From NCBI RefSeq assembly GCF_000430025.1, contig NZ_KE387021.1, forward strand, positions 71,434 to 135,433: a DNA stretch of 64,000 nucleotides, given 5' to 3'. The position numbers and the translations under genes were made by a program. This stretch comes from Flavobacterium suncheonense GH29-5 = DSM 17707 (GTDB lineage: Bacteria > Bacteroidota > Bacteroidia > Flavobacteriales > Flavobacteriaceae). Below are positions 43,803 to 51,874 of this stretch, in pieces; position 1 is the first letter of the stretch, and each line of letters begins with the position of its first letter. The notes under the pieces are model-generated. The model ran no database searches and had not been told where the DNA came from. It saw only the letters and a list, made by a program, of their open reading frames with translations.

Positions 43803-45181
43803 TGCAGCTTTCCTTTAAAAACAGAATTGCTTTATACTATATAATTTCCACGGCCTTATTAGTGTTTGTGGTGTTTTTTGCTGTTTATTCGACTGTGAAA
43901 CATCTTGTTTTTCAAAGTGTTACAGAAGATATTGAAAAAGAAATCAAAATGCATCAGGCTGAGATGAAGTTTAACGGAAAACAGATTGTCTGGATAAACA
44001 AAGAAGAGTGGGAGGAAAAGGAACATAACGTAGTAAACCTGAATCCGGTTTTCGTTCAGATCACGGATTTACAAGGGCGCACAATTGAAAAGTCTCCTAA
44101 CCTTAAAAAAGAACATCTGGAATTTCAGGAAAACATTTCTTCCAAAACCTATAAAAATTCAACGATTAACCATCAGGACATTAAGCTTTCCCAAACACCG
44201 ATTTTTGACAAAGAAAAAAAGGTCGGTTACTTATTGATAGCCATGTCGATTGAACATCCTCTACAGCTTCTGGAAAGCCTCAAAACGATTCTTTTTATTC
44301 TGTATCCGATTGTTCTGATTGTCCTTTTTCTGGTTGCTAGAATTATTGCCGGAAGAAGTATTCAGCCCGTAAACGAAATTATCAGGACTTCCGGCTTAAT
44401 AACCAAAGACAATCTGGGTTACAGGATGGAACTTCCCAAAAATAAAGACGAAATTTACTCGCTTTCCGAAAACATCAACAAGCTTTTGGACCGGATCGAA
44501 AGTGCGGTGGAAAGGGAAAAACAATTCACTTCGGATGCTTCCCACGAGCTGAGAACGCCGTTAGCTGTAATTAAAGGAACACTTGAAGTATTAATACGCA
44601 AACCTCGTGAAAAAGAAGAATATGAAAAGAAAATTATTTTTTGCATTTCAGAAGTAGACCGCCTCAATAATCTCGTAGACGAACTGTTGCTGCTTGCCCG
44701 GTTTGAAAATCAAAAAGCCAATATCAGGAATACAGCCTTTTCTTTAAACACCATGACATTCGAAACCCTTGCCCGGTTTTCCGATAAGATTACCAACGAT
44801 AAAATCAACATAAAAACGAATTTTGAGAAAGATTTTCAGATTCATACAGACCCCGATAAATTTCAGATTATCCTGTCAAATCTGGTTTCCAATGCTCTTA
44901 AATACTGTAACAAAGAAGGAGAAGTGATGCTGAGTGCCGCTGAAAATGAACATCAGCTTGAATTTCAGATCACCAACACCGGGACAGGAATTCCCACAGA
45001 AGATATTGATAAGGTGTTCCGTCCTTTTTTCAGATCCCATTCGTCGGATATCACGGCCGTAAAAGGCGTTGGTTTGGGTTTGTCTATAGTAAAAAAACTT
45101 TGTGATTTACTGCAAATCAACATACAGATTGAAAGCAATACCAATCAGAAAACCACTTTTAAACTCATTTTTAAAAAATAA
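43802..45181 (+). CDS. Sensor histidine kinase
   Basis: The 459-residue protein has two membrane helices (about 10-32 and 160-182), an extracytoplasmic sensor domain between them, a HAMP-like linker, the HisKA dimerisation domain with His248 (DASHELRTPLAVIKG), and the ATPase domain with the N box (ILSNLVSNALKYC), G1/F/G2 (FRPFFRS, GVGLGLSIVKKL). The architecture resembles CusS/QseC-type kinases. It partners the regulator just upstream. The signal sensed is unknown. Confidence 0.94.
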   Translation: MQLSFKNRIALYYIISTALLVFVVFFAVYSTVKHLVFQSVTEDIEKEIKMHQAEMKFNGKQIVWINKEEWEEKEHNVVNLNPVFVQITDLQGRTIEKSPNLKKEHLEFQENISSKTYKNSTINHQDIKLSQTPIFDKEKKVGYLLIAMSIEHPLQLLESLKTILFILYPIVLIVLFLVARIIAGRSIQPVNEIIRTSGLITKDNLGYRMELPKNKDEIYSLSENINKLLDRIESAVEREKQFTSDASHELRTPLAVIKGTLEVLIRKPREKEEYEKKIIFCISEVDRLNNLVDELLLLARFENQKANIRNTAFSLNTMTFETLARFSDKITNDKINIKTNFEKDFQIHTDPDKFQIILSNLVSNALKYCNKEGEVMLSAAENEHQLEFQITNTGTGIPTEDIDKVFRPFFRSHSSDITAVKGVGLGLSIVKKLCDLLQINIQIESNTNQKTTFKLIFKK

Positions 45182-45186
45182 ATATT

Positions 45187-45699
45187 ATGAACGACGCACA
45201 TTTACACATGATTTTCAACCATTTCCCGATTATCGGAAGTATTTTCGGGTTTGGTATTTTACTTGCCGGAATAATCCTGAAAAACAAATCAGTACAGCAT
45301 ACCGCTTTTGTTTTGCTGATCATTACAGCAATTTTGGGTTTAGTAGCCATGCGAACCGGAGAAGGAGCAGAGGATATTGCCGAAGATTTAGGAATCGCTC
45401 ACAACCTTATTCATGAGCACGAAGAAATTGCAGAGAAATTAGCAATTCTGCTTTATCTGACGGGCGCTGTCTCCCTTTTAGCGTTAATTACTTCCATCCG
45501 AAATCACGGAAAAGCGAAAGTTTTTGCCTTTGTAACCTTGGTTTTGGCGCTTGGTTCTTCCGTGTTGTCGAAACCGGTTGGGACTTCTGGTGGTGAAATC
45601 CGTCACACGGAAATTCGGGAAAATGTTACGGTTTCAGGGGAAGAAAATCACCACAACAACGATGATGCTGTTGAACATAAAAATGAGACCGAGCAATAG
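45187..45699 (+). CDS. DUF2231-like membrane protein
   Basis: The 170-residue protein has four membrane helices (IIGSIFGFGILLAGIIL, AFVLLIITAILGLVAM, LAILLYLTGAVSLLALI, VFAFVTLVLALGSSVL) and conserved His in the N-terminal HLHMIFNHFPI. The C-terminal tail is rich in His, Asn and Glu (ENHHNNDD), which could bind metal. The pattern resembles DUF2231, heme-associated in other lineages. It lies 5 bp after the kinase, so it may be a target or accessory. Confidence 0.82.
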   Translation: MNDAHLHMIFNHFPIIGSIFGFGILLAGIILKNKSVQHTAFVLLIITAILGLVAMRTGEGAEDIAEDLGIAHNLIHEHEEIAEKLAILLYLTGAVSLLALITSIRNHGKAKVFAFVTLVLALGSSVLSKPVGTSGGEIRHTEIRENVTVSGEENHHNNDDAVEHKNETEQ

Positions 45700-45746
45700 T
45701 ACTGCCTGAATTTTTAATGAAGAATTATTATCTTTAAAAGAAAAAA

Positions 45747-46412
45747 ATGGTTTCAAAAGCAACTTTAGAGTTCCTTACCAAACTCAGAAACAACAACAAC
45801 CGCGAGTGGTTTGCCGATAATAAGACAGAATTTCAGCAACTTGAAAAAGAGTTCAAAAGTTTTACAATGGAAATTGTAACCGATTTATCCAAAACCGACA
45901 GTATCGATAAAATCCAAATGTTCAGAATCTATCGCGATGTTCGTTTTTCTAAAGACAAATCGCCTTATAAAACCAATTTCGGAGTGGCTTTGGGAAGAAC
46001 CAAACCGATGTTGCGCGGCGGTTATTATCTGCATATTGAACCAGGCGGAAGTTTTGTAGGCGGCGGTTTTTGGGAACCCAATGCCGAAGATTTAAACCGT
46101 ATCCGAAAAGAATTTGAAATGGACGACAGTGAGATAAGAGCAATCATTTCCGATGAAAATTTCGTAAAAACTTTCGGCAAACTGGAAGGCGAGGAGTTAA
46201 AAACAGCTCCCAAAGGGTTTGACAAAGAGCATCCGGCCATCGACTTAATCCGAAAAAAACAGTATCTGATTTCCAGAAAATTCACCGACAAAGAAGTAAC
46301 GGACAAAAATTTTAAAGCGGAAGTTGTAAATACCTTTTTGGCCATGCGACCTTTTTTTGATTATATGAGTGAAGTTTTGGGAACCAACTTAAACGGAGAA
46401 AGTATTTACTAA
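45747..46412 (+). CDS. DUF2461 family (TIGR02453) protein
   Basis: The 221-residue protein matches DUF2461: FLTKLRNNNNREWFADNK near the start, IYRDVRFSKDKSPYKTNFG, and LRGGYYLHIEPGGSFVGGGFW near 105. The function is unknown. It follows the DUF2231-like gene by 47 bp, same strand. Confidence 0.93.
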   Translation: MVSKATLEFLTKLRNNNNREWFADNKTEFQQLEKEFKSFTMEIVTDLSKTDSIDKIQMFRIYRDVRFSKDKSPYKTNFGVALGRTKPMLRGGYYLHIEPGGSFVGGGFWEPNAEDLNRIRKEFEMDDSEIRAIISDENFVKTFGKLEGEELKTAPKGFDKEHPAIDLIRKKQYLISRKFTDKEVTDKNFKAEVVNTFLAMRPFFDYMSEVLGTNLNGESIY

Positions 46413-46432
46413 CCTGAAAATCAGGCATAAAT

Positions 46433-46463
46433 GAAAAAGCTGTCCTTGTACGACAGCTTTTTC
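46433..46463. terminator. Convergent terminator
   Basis: GAAAAAGCTGTC (46433-46444) and GACAGCTTTTTC (46452-46463) form a perfect 12-bp stem between convergent genes with A/T runs on either side. Confidence 0.85.
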
Positions 46464-46491
46464 GGTTAGTGGTATTTGTTTTTGGTTGTGG

Positions 46492-46887
46492 TTACTCGTC
46501 TGTAAGAATCTGAACCTGGCTTTTTAAACGTTCAATCAGCATGTTCATCATTCTTTTGTTGATGTTTGAGGAGTTTTGGATGTATTCTTTGTATTCCTCC
46601 ACCGTAAAAAGTCCGATAATGATTCCTTTTAATGAATTTCTGAATTTGATGTCGCGCTGAATCACGTTTTCGATGTAAGCCATTTTCTTTTCCGGTGACA
46701 GGGAAAAGAAGACGTTTTTCTGTTTGATGGCATAATTCAGAAAAACTTCAATAAAAAGTTCGTTCTGTAAAACCAGTATAGGTCGTAAAGTCCTGTTCTG
46801 AAAAACTTCTTCAGAGGTAGACTGAGCCGAAATCGTTCCAAGAGGTTCACCTCTCAAATCAATAAGAAATGTGTCGCGATTTTCCAT
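46492..46887 (-). CDS. Conserved hypothetical protein
   Basis: The 131-residue protein is mostly helical with no membrane segment or signal peptide. The N-terminal DTFLIDLRGEPLG could be a small strand, then NRTLRPILVLQNELFIEVFLNYAI and a C-terminal SNINKRMMNMLIERLKSQ helix. No family was recognised. It is monocistronic, and the terminator after DUF2461 is shared. Confidence 0.75.
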   Translation of the reverse strand: MENRDTFLIDLRGEPLGTISAQSTSEEVFQNRTLRPILVLQNELFIEVFLNYAIKQKNVFFSLSPEKKMAYIENVIQRDIKFRNSLKGIIIGLFTVEEYKEYIQNSSNINKRMMNMLIERLKSQVQILTDE

Positions 46888-46983
46888 GGTTCCTATCCTT
46901 TGAATTAAAATTACTAAATAAGAAATGCCGATTGTCGATGCATTTAAAAAGTTATTAGTAGTTTAGTGTTGAAAACTTTTAGT

Positions 46984-47400
46984 ATGAGAACCTCCAAAAT
47001 ATTTGTAACCGTAGATGCGGTTATCCTAAGAAAATCAAGCGATTACGAACTGCTTTTAATAAAGCGTAAGAACGAGCCTTTTAAAGACTGTTGGGCGCTT
47101 CCGGGCGGTTTTGTGGATGAAAACGAAGATTTAAAAGCCGCAGCCATTCGCGAACTGGAAGAAGAAACCCAAATAAGAGTAACTGATCTAGAACAGGTTG
47201 GCGCTTTCGGAAAACCGTTTCGCGATCCGAGAAGTCATGTGGTTTCGGTTGCTTATTTCGGAATTGTTCCTGACAATACTATTGCGGTTGCTGCCGACGA
47301 TGCCAAAGAAACGGGTTGGTTTGCTGTAAAAGATTTGCCGAAAATGGCTTTCGATCACGAAGAAATTGTAACTTTGTCCTTACAGAAATTTGCGTTATGA
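46984..47400 (+). CDS. NUDIX hydrolase
   Basis: NUDIX enzymes hydrolyse nucleoside diphosphates linked to another group. The 138-residue protein has the Nudix box GGFVDENEDLKAAAIRELEEE in the order G-x5-E-x7-R-E-U-x-E-E, but the usual Gly after EE is Gln (TQIRV). The substrate cannot be told. The ATG at 46984 is preferred; an in-frame GTG 18 bp earlier exists. The stop overlaps the next start by 4 bp. Confidence 0.9.
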   Translation: MRTSKIFVTVDAVILRKSSDYELLLIKRKNEPFKDCWALPGGFVDENEDLKAAAIRELEEETQIRVTDLEQVGAFGKPFRDPRSHVVSVAYFGIVPDNTIAVAADDAKETGWFAVKDLPKMAFDHEEIVTLSLQKFAL

Positions 47401-47771
47401 ACTACCAAACTAGAAAATGGGTAAGACCCGAAGATTTAAACGCCAACGGAACGTTATTCGGAGGAAAATTATTATCCTGGATTGATGACGAAGCTGCATT
47501 GTATTCGATTATCATCCTGAAAAACAACCGAATTGTGACCAAATTCATGTCGGAAATCAATTTTATGAGTTCGGCACGACAAGGTGATATTATTGAAATC
47601 GGACTGGATATCGTTAAATTCGGAAAAACTTCCATAACCATGCGTTGCGAAGTGCGAAATGTGATGACCAAAGCCGTGATTATTACCGTTGATGCCATTA
47701 CGATGGTGAATCTGGACAGTTTCGGACAACCGGCTATTCACGGGAAAACGTCGCTGGAATCTGGAGAATAA
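47397..47771 (+). CDS. Acyl-CoA thioesterase (hotdog fold)
   Basis: The 124-residue protein has the hotdog fold: VRPEDLNANGTLFGGKLLSWIDDEAAL contains the helix with catalytic Asp/Glu residues (WIDDEA), followed by strands GDIIEIGLDIVKFGKTSITMRCEVR. Such YciA/BFIT-type proteins hydrolyse medium- to long-chain acyl-CoA. It is coupled to the NUDIX gene by ATGA overlap. Confidence 0.9.
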   Translation: MNYQTRKWVRPEDLNANGTLFGGKLLSWIDDEAALYSIIILKNNRIVTKFMSEINFMSSARQGDIIEIGLDIVKFGKTSITMRCEVRNVMTKAVIITVDAITMVNLDSFGQPAIHGKTSLESGE

Positions 47772-47791
47772 ATTATTAGATTTTTTTTTTG

Positions 47792-47878
47792 CCACAAATG
47801 CACTGATTTTAAGGCTTTCAATAATAAAACCGGATTGATAAAATTATTTGTTTTTACGTCTAATTCGTGAATTCGTGG
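47792..47878. repeat. MITE-like intergenic element with imperfect inverted ends
   Basis: CCACAAATGCAC (47792-47803) and GTGAATTCGTGG (47867-47878) are inverted with 10 of 12 matches; the right end also contains ATTCGTGA-ATTCGTGG as a direct repeat. The 87-bp AT-rich segment sits between convergent genes. Confidence 0.4.
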
Positions 47879-47903
47879 TTTATTATTCTTTAAATGAAAT
47901 CAA

Positions 47904-49142
47904 TTAATATTCAATCTTAATCGCACCGGTTTCATTAATTTCCATATCAAAATAGCGAACAGAAGCCAATATGTGGTCGAAAATGTCAGACATGATGTGT
48001 TCGTACTGCACAAGACGCTTGTCGTTTACAAACGCATAAATCTCTAACGGCATTCCGTTTTGGGTAGGCTGTAACTGGCGACACATAAAAAGCATGTCTT
48101 TGTTGATGCCCGGATGATTGGCAATGTACTGGTCGATATACTTTCTGAAGATTCCGAAATTGGTCAGATTACGGCCGTTGATTAAAACCGATTTATCAAT
48201 TCCTTTTTCGAGGTTGTATTTATTGATATCCGCCTGACGGTGATTCAGATACGGAGCAATTAACTGGATTTTCTTCAGGTTTTCAATTTCACTATCCGTT
48301 AAAAAACGAATACTGCTGGATTTCAGCAAAATGGAACGTTTCATGCGTCTTCCGTCGGAATTCAGCATACCGCGCCAGTTCTTAAACGAATCCGAAATCA
48401 GGAAATAGGTTGGAATTGTGGTAATCGTATTGTCGAAATTCTGCACTTTTACCGTTGCCAGGTTGATTTCGATTACGTCTCCGTCGGCTCCGTATTTTTC
48501 CATCGTAATCCAGTCGCCGATGCGTACCATATCGTTTACCGTTACCTGAATACTCGCTACAAATCCTAAAATCGTATCGCGGAAAATTAATAAAACTAAA
48601 GCTGAAACGGCTCCTAAAGTAGTAAGCAGCTGACCAATACTGGTATTGAAAAGCGTCAATATAAAATAGATGATTCCGTAAACCCACAAACAAATCATGA
48701 TTACCTGAATGTAGCTGTCAATGGGCTTGTCTTTGTATTTTTCTTTTCCTTTTAAATAATCCTTAAGGGAATTAAGAATACTTCGGATAATCCAAAGCGA
48801 TAAAATAATGATGTAGAATTTAACGCCTTTTGTAAAAATCCCTTCCCAATACACAAAATCCTTCATGATAATCGGAACGGTTTTGTAAATGAAGAAAAGC
48901 GTAAACAAATGCGCTACATACTTGGCTGTTTTATTGGCAACCAGAAAATCGTCAAAGGTTGATTTTGTTCTTGCTGCCACAATGGCCATTACAATGATAA
49001 GTATCTTTTTAAAGATATAATCGATAACATAAGCGGTGATTATCAGGATGATAATATTGATGACGAGATTGGAATAATCAGCCCAAAGTTCGCTGAATCC
49101 CAATTCTTTAAATATTTTGTACGCCCAGTTAAAGATCTTCAT
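47904..49142 (-). CDS. MscS-family mechanosensitive channel
   Basis: The 412-residue protein has about five membrane helices (first around 25-48, IINIIILIITAYVIDYIF) and the MscS pore-lining/beta region (LLTTLGAVSALVLLIFRDTILGFVASIQVTVNDMVRIGDWITME). The C-terminal cytoplasmic domain follows. The YbdG/MscM-like subfamily fits this length. It protects against osmotic downshock. It is 9 bp after the DUF3817 gene. Confidence 0.93.
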   Translation of the reverse strand: MKIFNWAYKIFKELGFSELWADYSNLVINIIILIITAYVIDYIFKKILIIVMAIVAARTKSTFDDFLVANKTAKYVAHLFTLFFIYKTVPIIMKDFVYWEGIFTKGVKFYIIILSLWIIRSILNSLKDYLKGKEKYKDKPIDSYIQVIMICLWVYGIIYFILTLFNTSIGQLLTTLGAVSALVLLIFRDTILGFVASIQVTVNDMVRIGDWITMEKYGADGDVIEINLATVKVQNFDNTITTIPTYFLISDSFKNWRGMLNSDGRRMKRSILLKSSSIRFLTDSEIENLKKIQLIAPYLNHRQADINKYNLEKGIDKSVLINGRNLTNFGIFRKYIDQYIANHPGINKDMLFMCRQLQPTQNGMPLEIYAFVNDKRLVQYEHIMSDIFDHILASVRYFDMEINETGAIKIEY

Positions 49143-49151
49143 GTCTTAAAA

Positions 49152-49427
49152 TTACAATATTTTTTTCTCTACGTAAAAAGTTCCGAACGGTAAAACCGAT
49201 GCCACACATACGATTCCGTATTTTTTCCACGGCCAGTTGTCTTCGATTTTGAACATAGTGGCAAAAATAATGTAAGCGATAAACAACAAACCATGCGCCA
49301 TGCCAACCGGAAACAGTAAGGTTTTGTACAACTCTAAATTTGTGGGCTTAATGAATAACATGTTACTAAACAAAACCAACAATGAAACTCCTTCCAGTAA
49401 CGCCGTAATTTTAAAAATACGATTCAT
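49152..49427 (-). CDS. DUF3817 membrane protein
   Basis: The 91-residue protein has three membrane helices with the family pattern: FKITALLEGVSLLVLFSNML, VGMAHGLLFIAYIIFATM and IVCVASVLPFGTFYVEKKI. DUF3817 has no established function. It precedes the MscS-type channel on the same strand, with -7 box TACATTTG at 49491-49498. Confidence 0.9.
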   Translation of the reverse strand: MNRIFKITALLEGVSLLVLFSNMLFIKPTNLELYKTLLFPVGMAHGLLFIAYIIFATMFKIEDNWPWKKYGIVCVASVLPFGTFYVEKKIL

Positions 49428-49490
49428 GATAGTGTAAAATAATGAAAATTAAACGAATGCATTTTCTTGGTAAATCTTCAGAAAAGCAGT

Positions 49491-49498
49491 CAAATGTA
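49491..49498 (-). promoter_or_regulatory. -7 element for DUF3817-MscS operon
   Basis: TACATTTG (minus strand) fits TAnnTTTG; it ends 63 nt before the DUF3817 ATG, and no -33 match is evident. Confidence 0.4.
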
Positions 49499-49541
49499 GT
49501 ACAGAAACCGATAGAATTCGCAGTATTTAACTAAAACTTAT

Positions 49542-49569
49542 AAAAAAACTACGCTGTTCGGCGTAGTTT
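49542..49569 (-). terminator. Terminator of the 122-residue gene
   Basis: AAACTACGC/GCGTAGTTT stem (49546-49554 with 49561-49569) and, on the minus strand, a run of T after it. Confidence 0.8.
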
Positions 49570-49591
49570 ATGATTCTTGAGATTCAAAACA

Positions 49592-49960
49592 TTAATAAGC
49601 CTGAAATGCTTTATTGTATTCTCTTAAATCTGAAATATTGTTTTTGTTCTTCAAATCCGTAAAAAGGTTTAGCAGGTATTCTAAACTTTCAAGATTGTTT
49701 TCGCTTGAAACGTTAACTTCGGCATTTTCAGTTTCACCTTCCAAAGGCTCATCATCAGGAATTCCGATTAAAAACGCGCCGTTTTCTTCAATATGTTCGT
49801 AAGCCAGACGAATAGCTTTTACCAGAACAGGATTTTGTTCTTCAAGAGCATATTCGCGTAATTTTTTCAAATCAGCTACTAATGTTTCGGCTACAAATCC
49901 ATTTTTAAATAAATCTAATTGGATTTTGTGAATTAATTTTTGTGCAGTTGGATTTTCCAC
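49592..49960 (-). CDS. Conserved hypothetical protein (122 residues)
   Basis: The protein is acidic and helical. The N-terminal half (AQKLIHKIQLDLFKNGFVAETLVADLKKLREYALEEQNPVLVKAIRLAYEHIEENGAFL in part) looks like a small helical domain; the middle is Glu-rich. It has no signal or membrane segment. No family was recognised. Its promoter candidate TATTTTTG (minus strand) is at 50000-50007, and a strong terminator follows, so it is an independent unit. Confidence 0.78.
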   Translation of the reverse strand: MENPTAQKLIHKIQLDLFKNGFVAETLVADLKKLREYALEEQNPVLVKAIRLAYEHIEENGAFLIGIPDDEPLEGETENAEVNVSSENNLESLEYLLNLFTDLKNKNNISDLREYNKAFQAY

Positions 49961-50325
49961 GATAATAAGTTGATTGGTTTAAAAACTCGAATTGGTTTGC
50001 AAAAATAAGATTTATTCTCTTTTTTAAAATAAAATTCTTGCTTTATTTTTCAGTTTTCTGTCATTAGTTGTCCATTCATACAGTAATGCTGATAAAACCT
50101 TAAAATATGCTGTATTTCGTCGATGTTTTTTTTGGATTTAACTAATAACAAAGCTTATGTTTTTCTCCAAAAACAGAATATAGTATCTTTATGATTCGTT
50201 AGGCAAAATCTGCCTTTATCAGTTACCACAAACTGACTTTATTTTCAAAAACAGCCCAAAATTATTCAACAGAGTGCTCAGGCTCTTACTTGGAAAGCCT
50301 TACTAATTGATAATTGTTTTTGAAT
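49961..50325. other. Divergent intergenic region and structured leader of the Pel-like operon
   Basis: The left end holds TATTTTTG (minus, 50000-50007) for the 122-residue gene. On the plus strand, TTTT at 50161-50164 and TATCTTTA at 50184-50191 could be a weak promoter. The leader after it has three hairpins: AGGCA/TGCCT (50201-50215), TCAGTT/AACTGA (50219-50236) and AGGCT/AGCCT (50280-50300). No known riboswitch class matches. Confidence 0.4.
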
Positions 50326-51864
50326 ATGAAGAATAAATATGATGTCCTTTTAATTCTCGAAGGTACGTATCCTTTTAATGGCGGAGGAGTTTCCACATGG
50401 GCACACATGCTTTGCAATGAAGTAAAAAATGCGGAGTTTATACTGTATTCGATTAATGCACAGTATGAAAGCCGGCCAAAATATGAATTGAGTCCGAATG
50501 TTAAAGAGGTTGTACAAGTTCCCTTATGGTCGCCGTTAGAACCTCAGGAAATGATTAACTACGGCAAAAATTTCCATACCATAGTAGACGAAAAGGAGAA
50601 ACTCAACGAAGGAAATATCAATGAAGATTTTATACCGATTTTCAGGCGGCTTATAGCCAATATTTATTCCGATACCCGAAAAGCGGAAGATTTCGATGAT
50701 ATCATCTATAAAATGTGGCTGTTTTTTCAGGAGAACGACTACAAGAAAACGATGCAGAGCATGGCGGTTTGGCGGGCCTTTTGCGACTTGGTTCTCGAAC
50801 TGAGCCAAAATACCAAAGAAACCGCAACGCTTAACGATTTAACTTTCGGAATGCGCTGGATTTACCGTTTTCTGATTCCGCTTTCCATAGACGTTCCTAA
50901 AGCGGATATTTCACATTTAACAATATCCGGTTTTCCGGTAATTCCGGCTTTGGTACTGAAATACAAATACGGAACGCCAATCATTGCAACAGAACACGGT
51001 GTTTTTATTCGGGAACGGCTTTTGGCGATTAACTCTTCGGAATATTCCTTTTTCCTTAAAAAACTGCTAATTAAGTTTTCAGAAAGCATCACAGAATTAG
51101 TGTACTATAAAGCCGATTTAATCTTATCCGTAAACCGGTTCAACAAAATATGGGAAAAAATGTACGGCGCAAATCCGGAGATTCTGGAGGTTATTTACAA
51201 CGGCATCGACCACAACGTTTTCGTTCCCGCACCAAAACCCGAAGCCACTAAAGATGTTCCAACGGTGGTGGCGGCGGCCAGAATTTTCGACCTGAAAGAC
51301 ATTATTACCATGATAAAATCCTGTAAGGTTGTAAAAGAACAAATACCGAATGTACAATACTTGGTTTACGGCGATAAAACCGCTGTACCGGAGTATACCA
51401 AAGAATGCGAAGACCTGATTGCGGCACTTGAGCTTCAGGATAATTTCAAACTGGCAGGATTTCACAGCAAACCGCATCAATTGTTCTGTGAGGGCGATAT
51501 TTCCATACTAACCTCTATTTCGGAAGGATTTCCGTATACCGTTTTGGAATCCATGAGTTGCGGCGTTCCGGTAGTTGCCACCGATGTGGGCGGAGTAACC
51601 GAAGCGCTGGATGAAAATTGCGGGTTTATCTGCAAACCGAAAGATTATGAAGATATCGGACGAAAAGTCATTCAACTGCTTCAGGATAAGGAATTAAGAG
51701 AGCGAATGGGCAGCTACTCCCGAAGAAAAGTAATCGAAAATTTCACTATCGGCAAATTTATAAAGGAATATGAAGAAGCTTATGAAAGAGTTATGGCTCC
51801 TAAAGGACACAAAGAATCTATATTAATTGATTTGGCAGCCAGAAGTGCTATTGCAGCATCATAA
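50326..51864 (+). CDS. pelF: PelF-type GT4 glycosyltransferase
   Basis: PelF polymerises the Pel exopolysaccharide from UDP-GalNAc/GlcNAc in the cytoplasm. The 512-residue protein has the PelF-type N-terminus (ILEGTYPFNGGGVSTWAH), a GTPIIATEHGVFIRER segment near 220, NGIDHNVF in the hinge, and the C-terminal nucleotide-sugar-binding GT-B domain with SEGFPYTVLESMSCGVPVV, whose Glu residues form E-x7-E. It opens a five-gene operon. The ATG at 50326 precedes the conserved block; the longer frame begins at a TTG. Confidence 0.93.
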   Translation: MKNKYDVLLILEGTYPFNGGGVSTWAHMLCNEVKNAEFILYSINAQYESRPKYELSPNVKEVVQVPLWSPLEPQEMINYGKNFHTIVDEKEKLNEGNINEDFIPIFRRLIANIYSDTRKAEDFDDIIYKMWLFFQENDYKKTMQSMAVWRAFCDLVLELSQNTKETATLNDLTFGMRWIYRFLIPLSIDVPKADISHLTISGFPVIPALVLKYKYGTPIIATEHGVFIRERLLAINSSEYSFFLKKLLIKFSESITELVYYKADLILSVNRFNKIWEKMYGANPEILEVIYNGIDHNVFVPAPKPEATKDVPTVVAAARIFDLKDIITMIKSCKVVKEQIPNVQYLVYGDKTAVPEYTKECEDLIAALELQDNFKLAGFHSKPHQLFCEGDISILTSISEGFPYTVLESMSCGVPVVATDVGGVTEALDENCGFICKPKDYEDIGRKVIQLLQDKELRERMGSYSRRKVIENFTIGKFIKEYEEAYERVMAPKGHKESILIDLAARSAIAAS

Positions 51865-51874
51865 TACAATTAAA

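Noticed and set aside
50161..50325. c-di-GMP (GEMM) riboswitch before pelF
   Set aside because: The conserved GEMM core and tetraloop receptor are not present; only small generic hairpins are seen.
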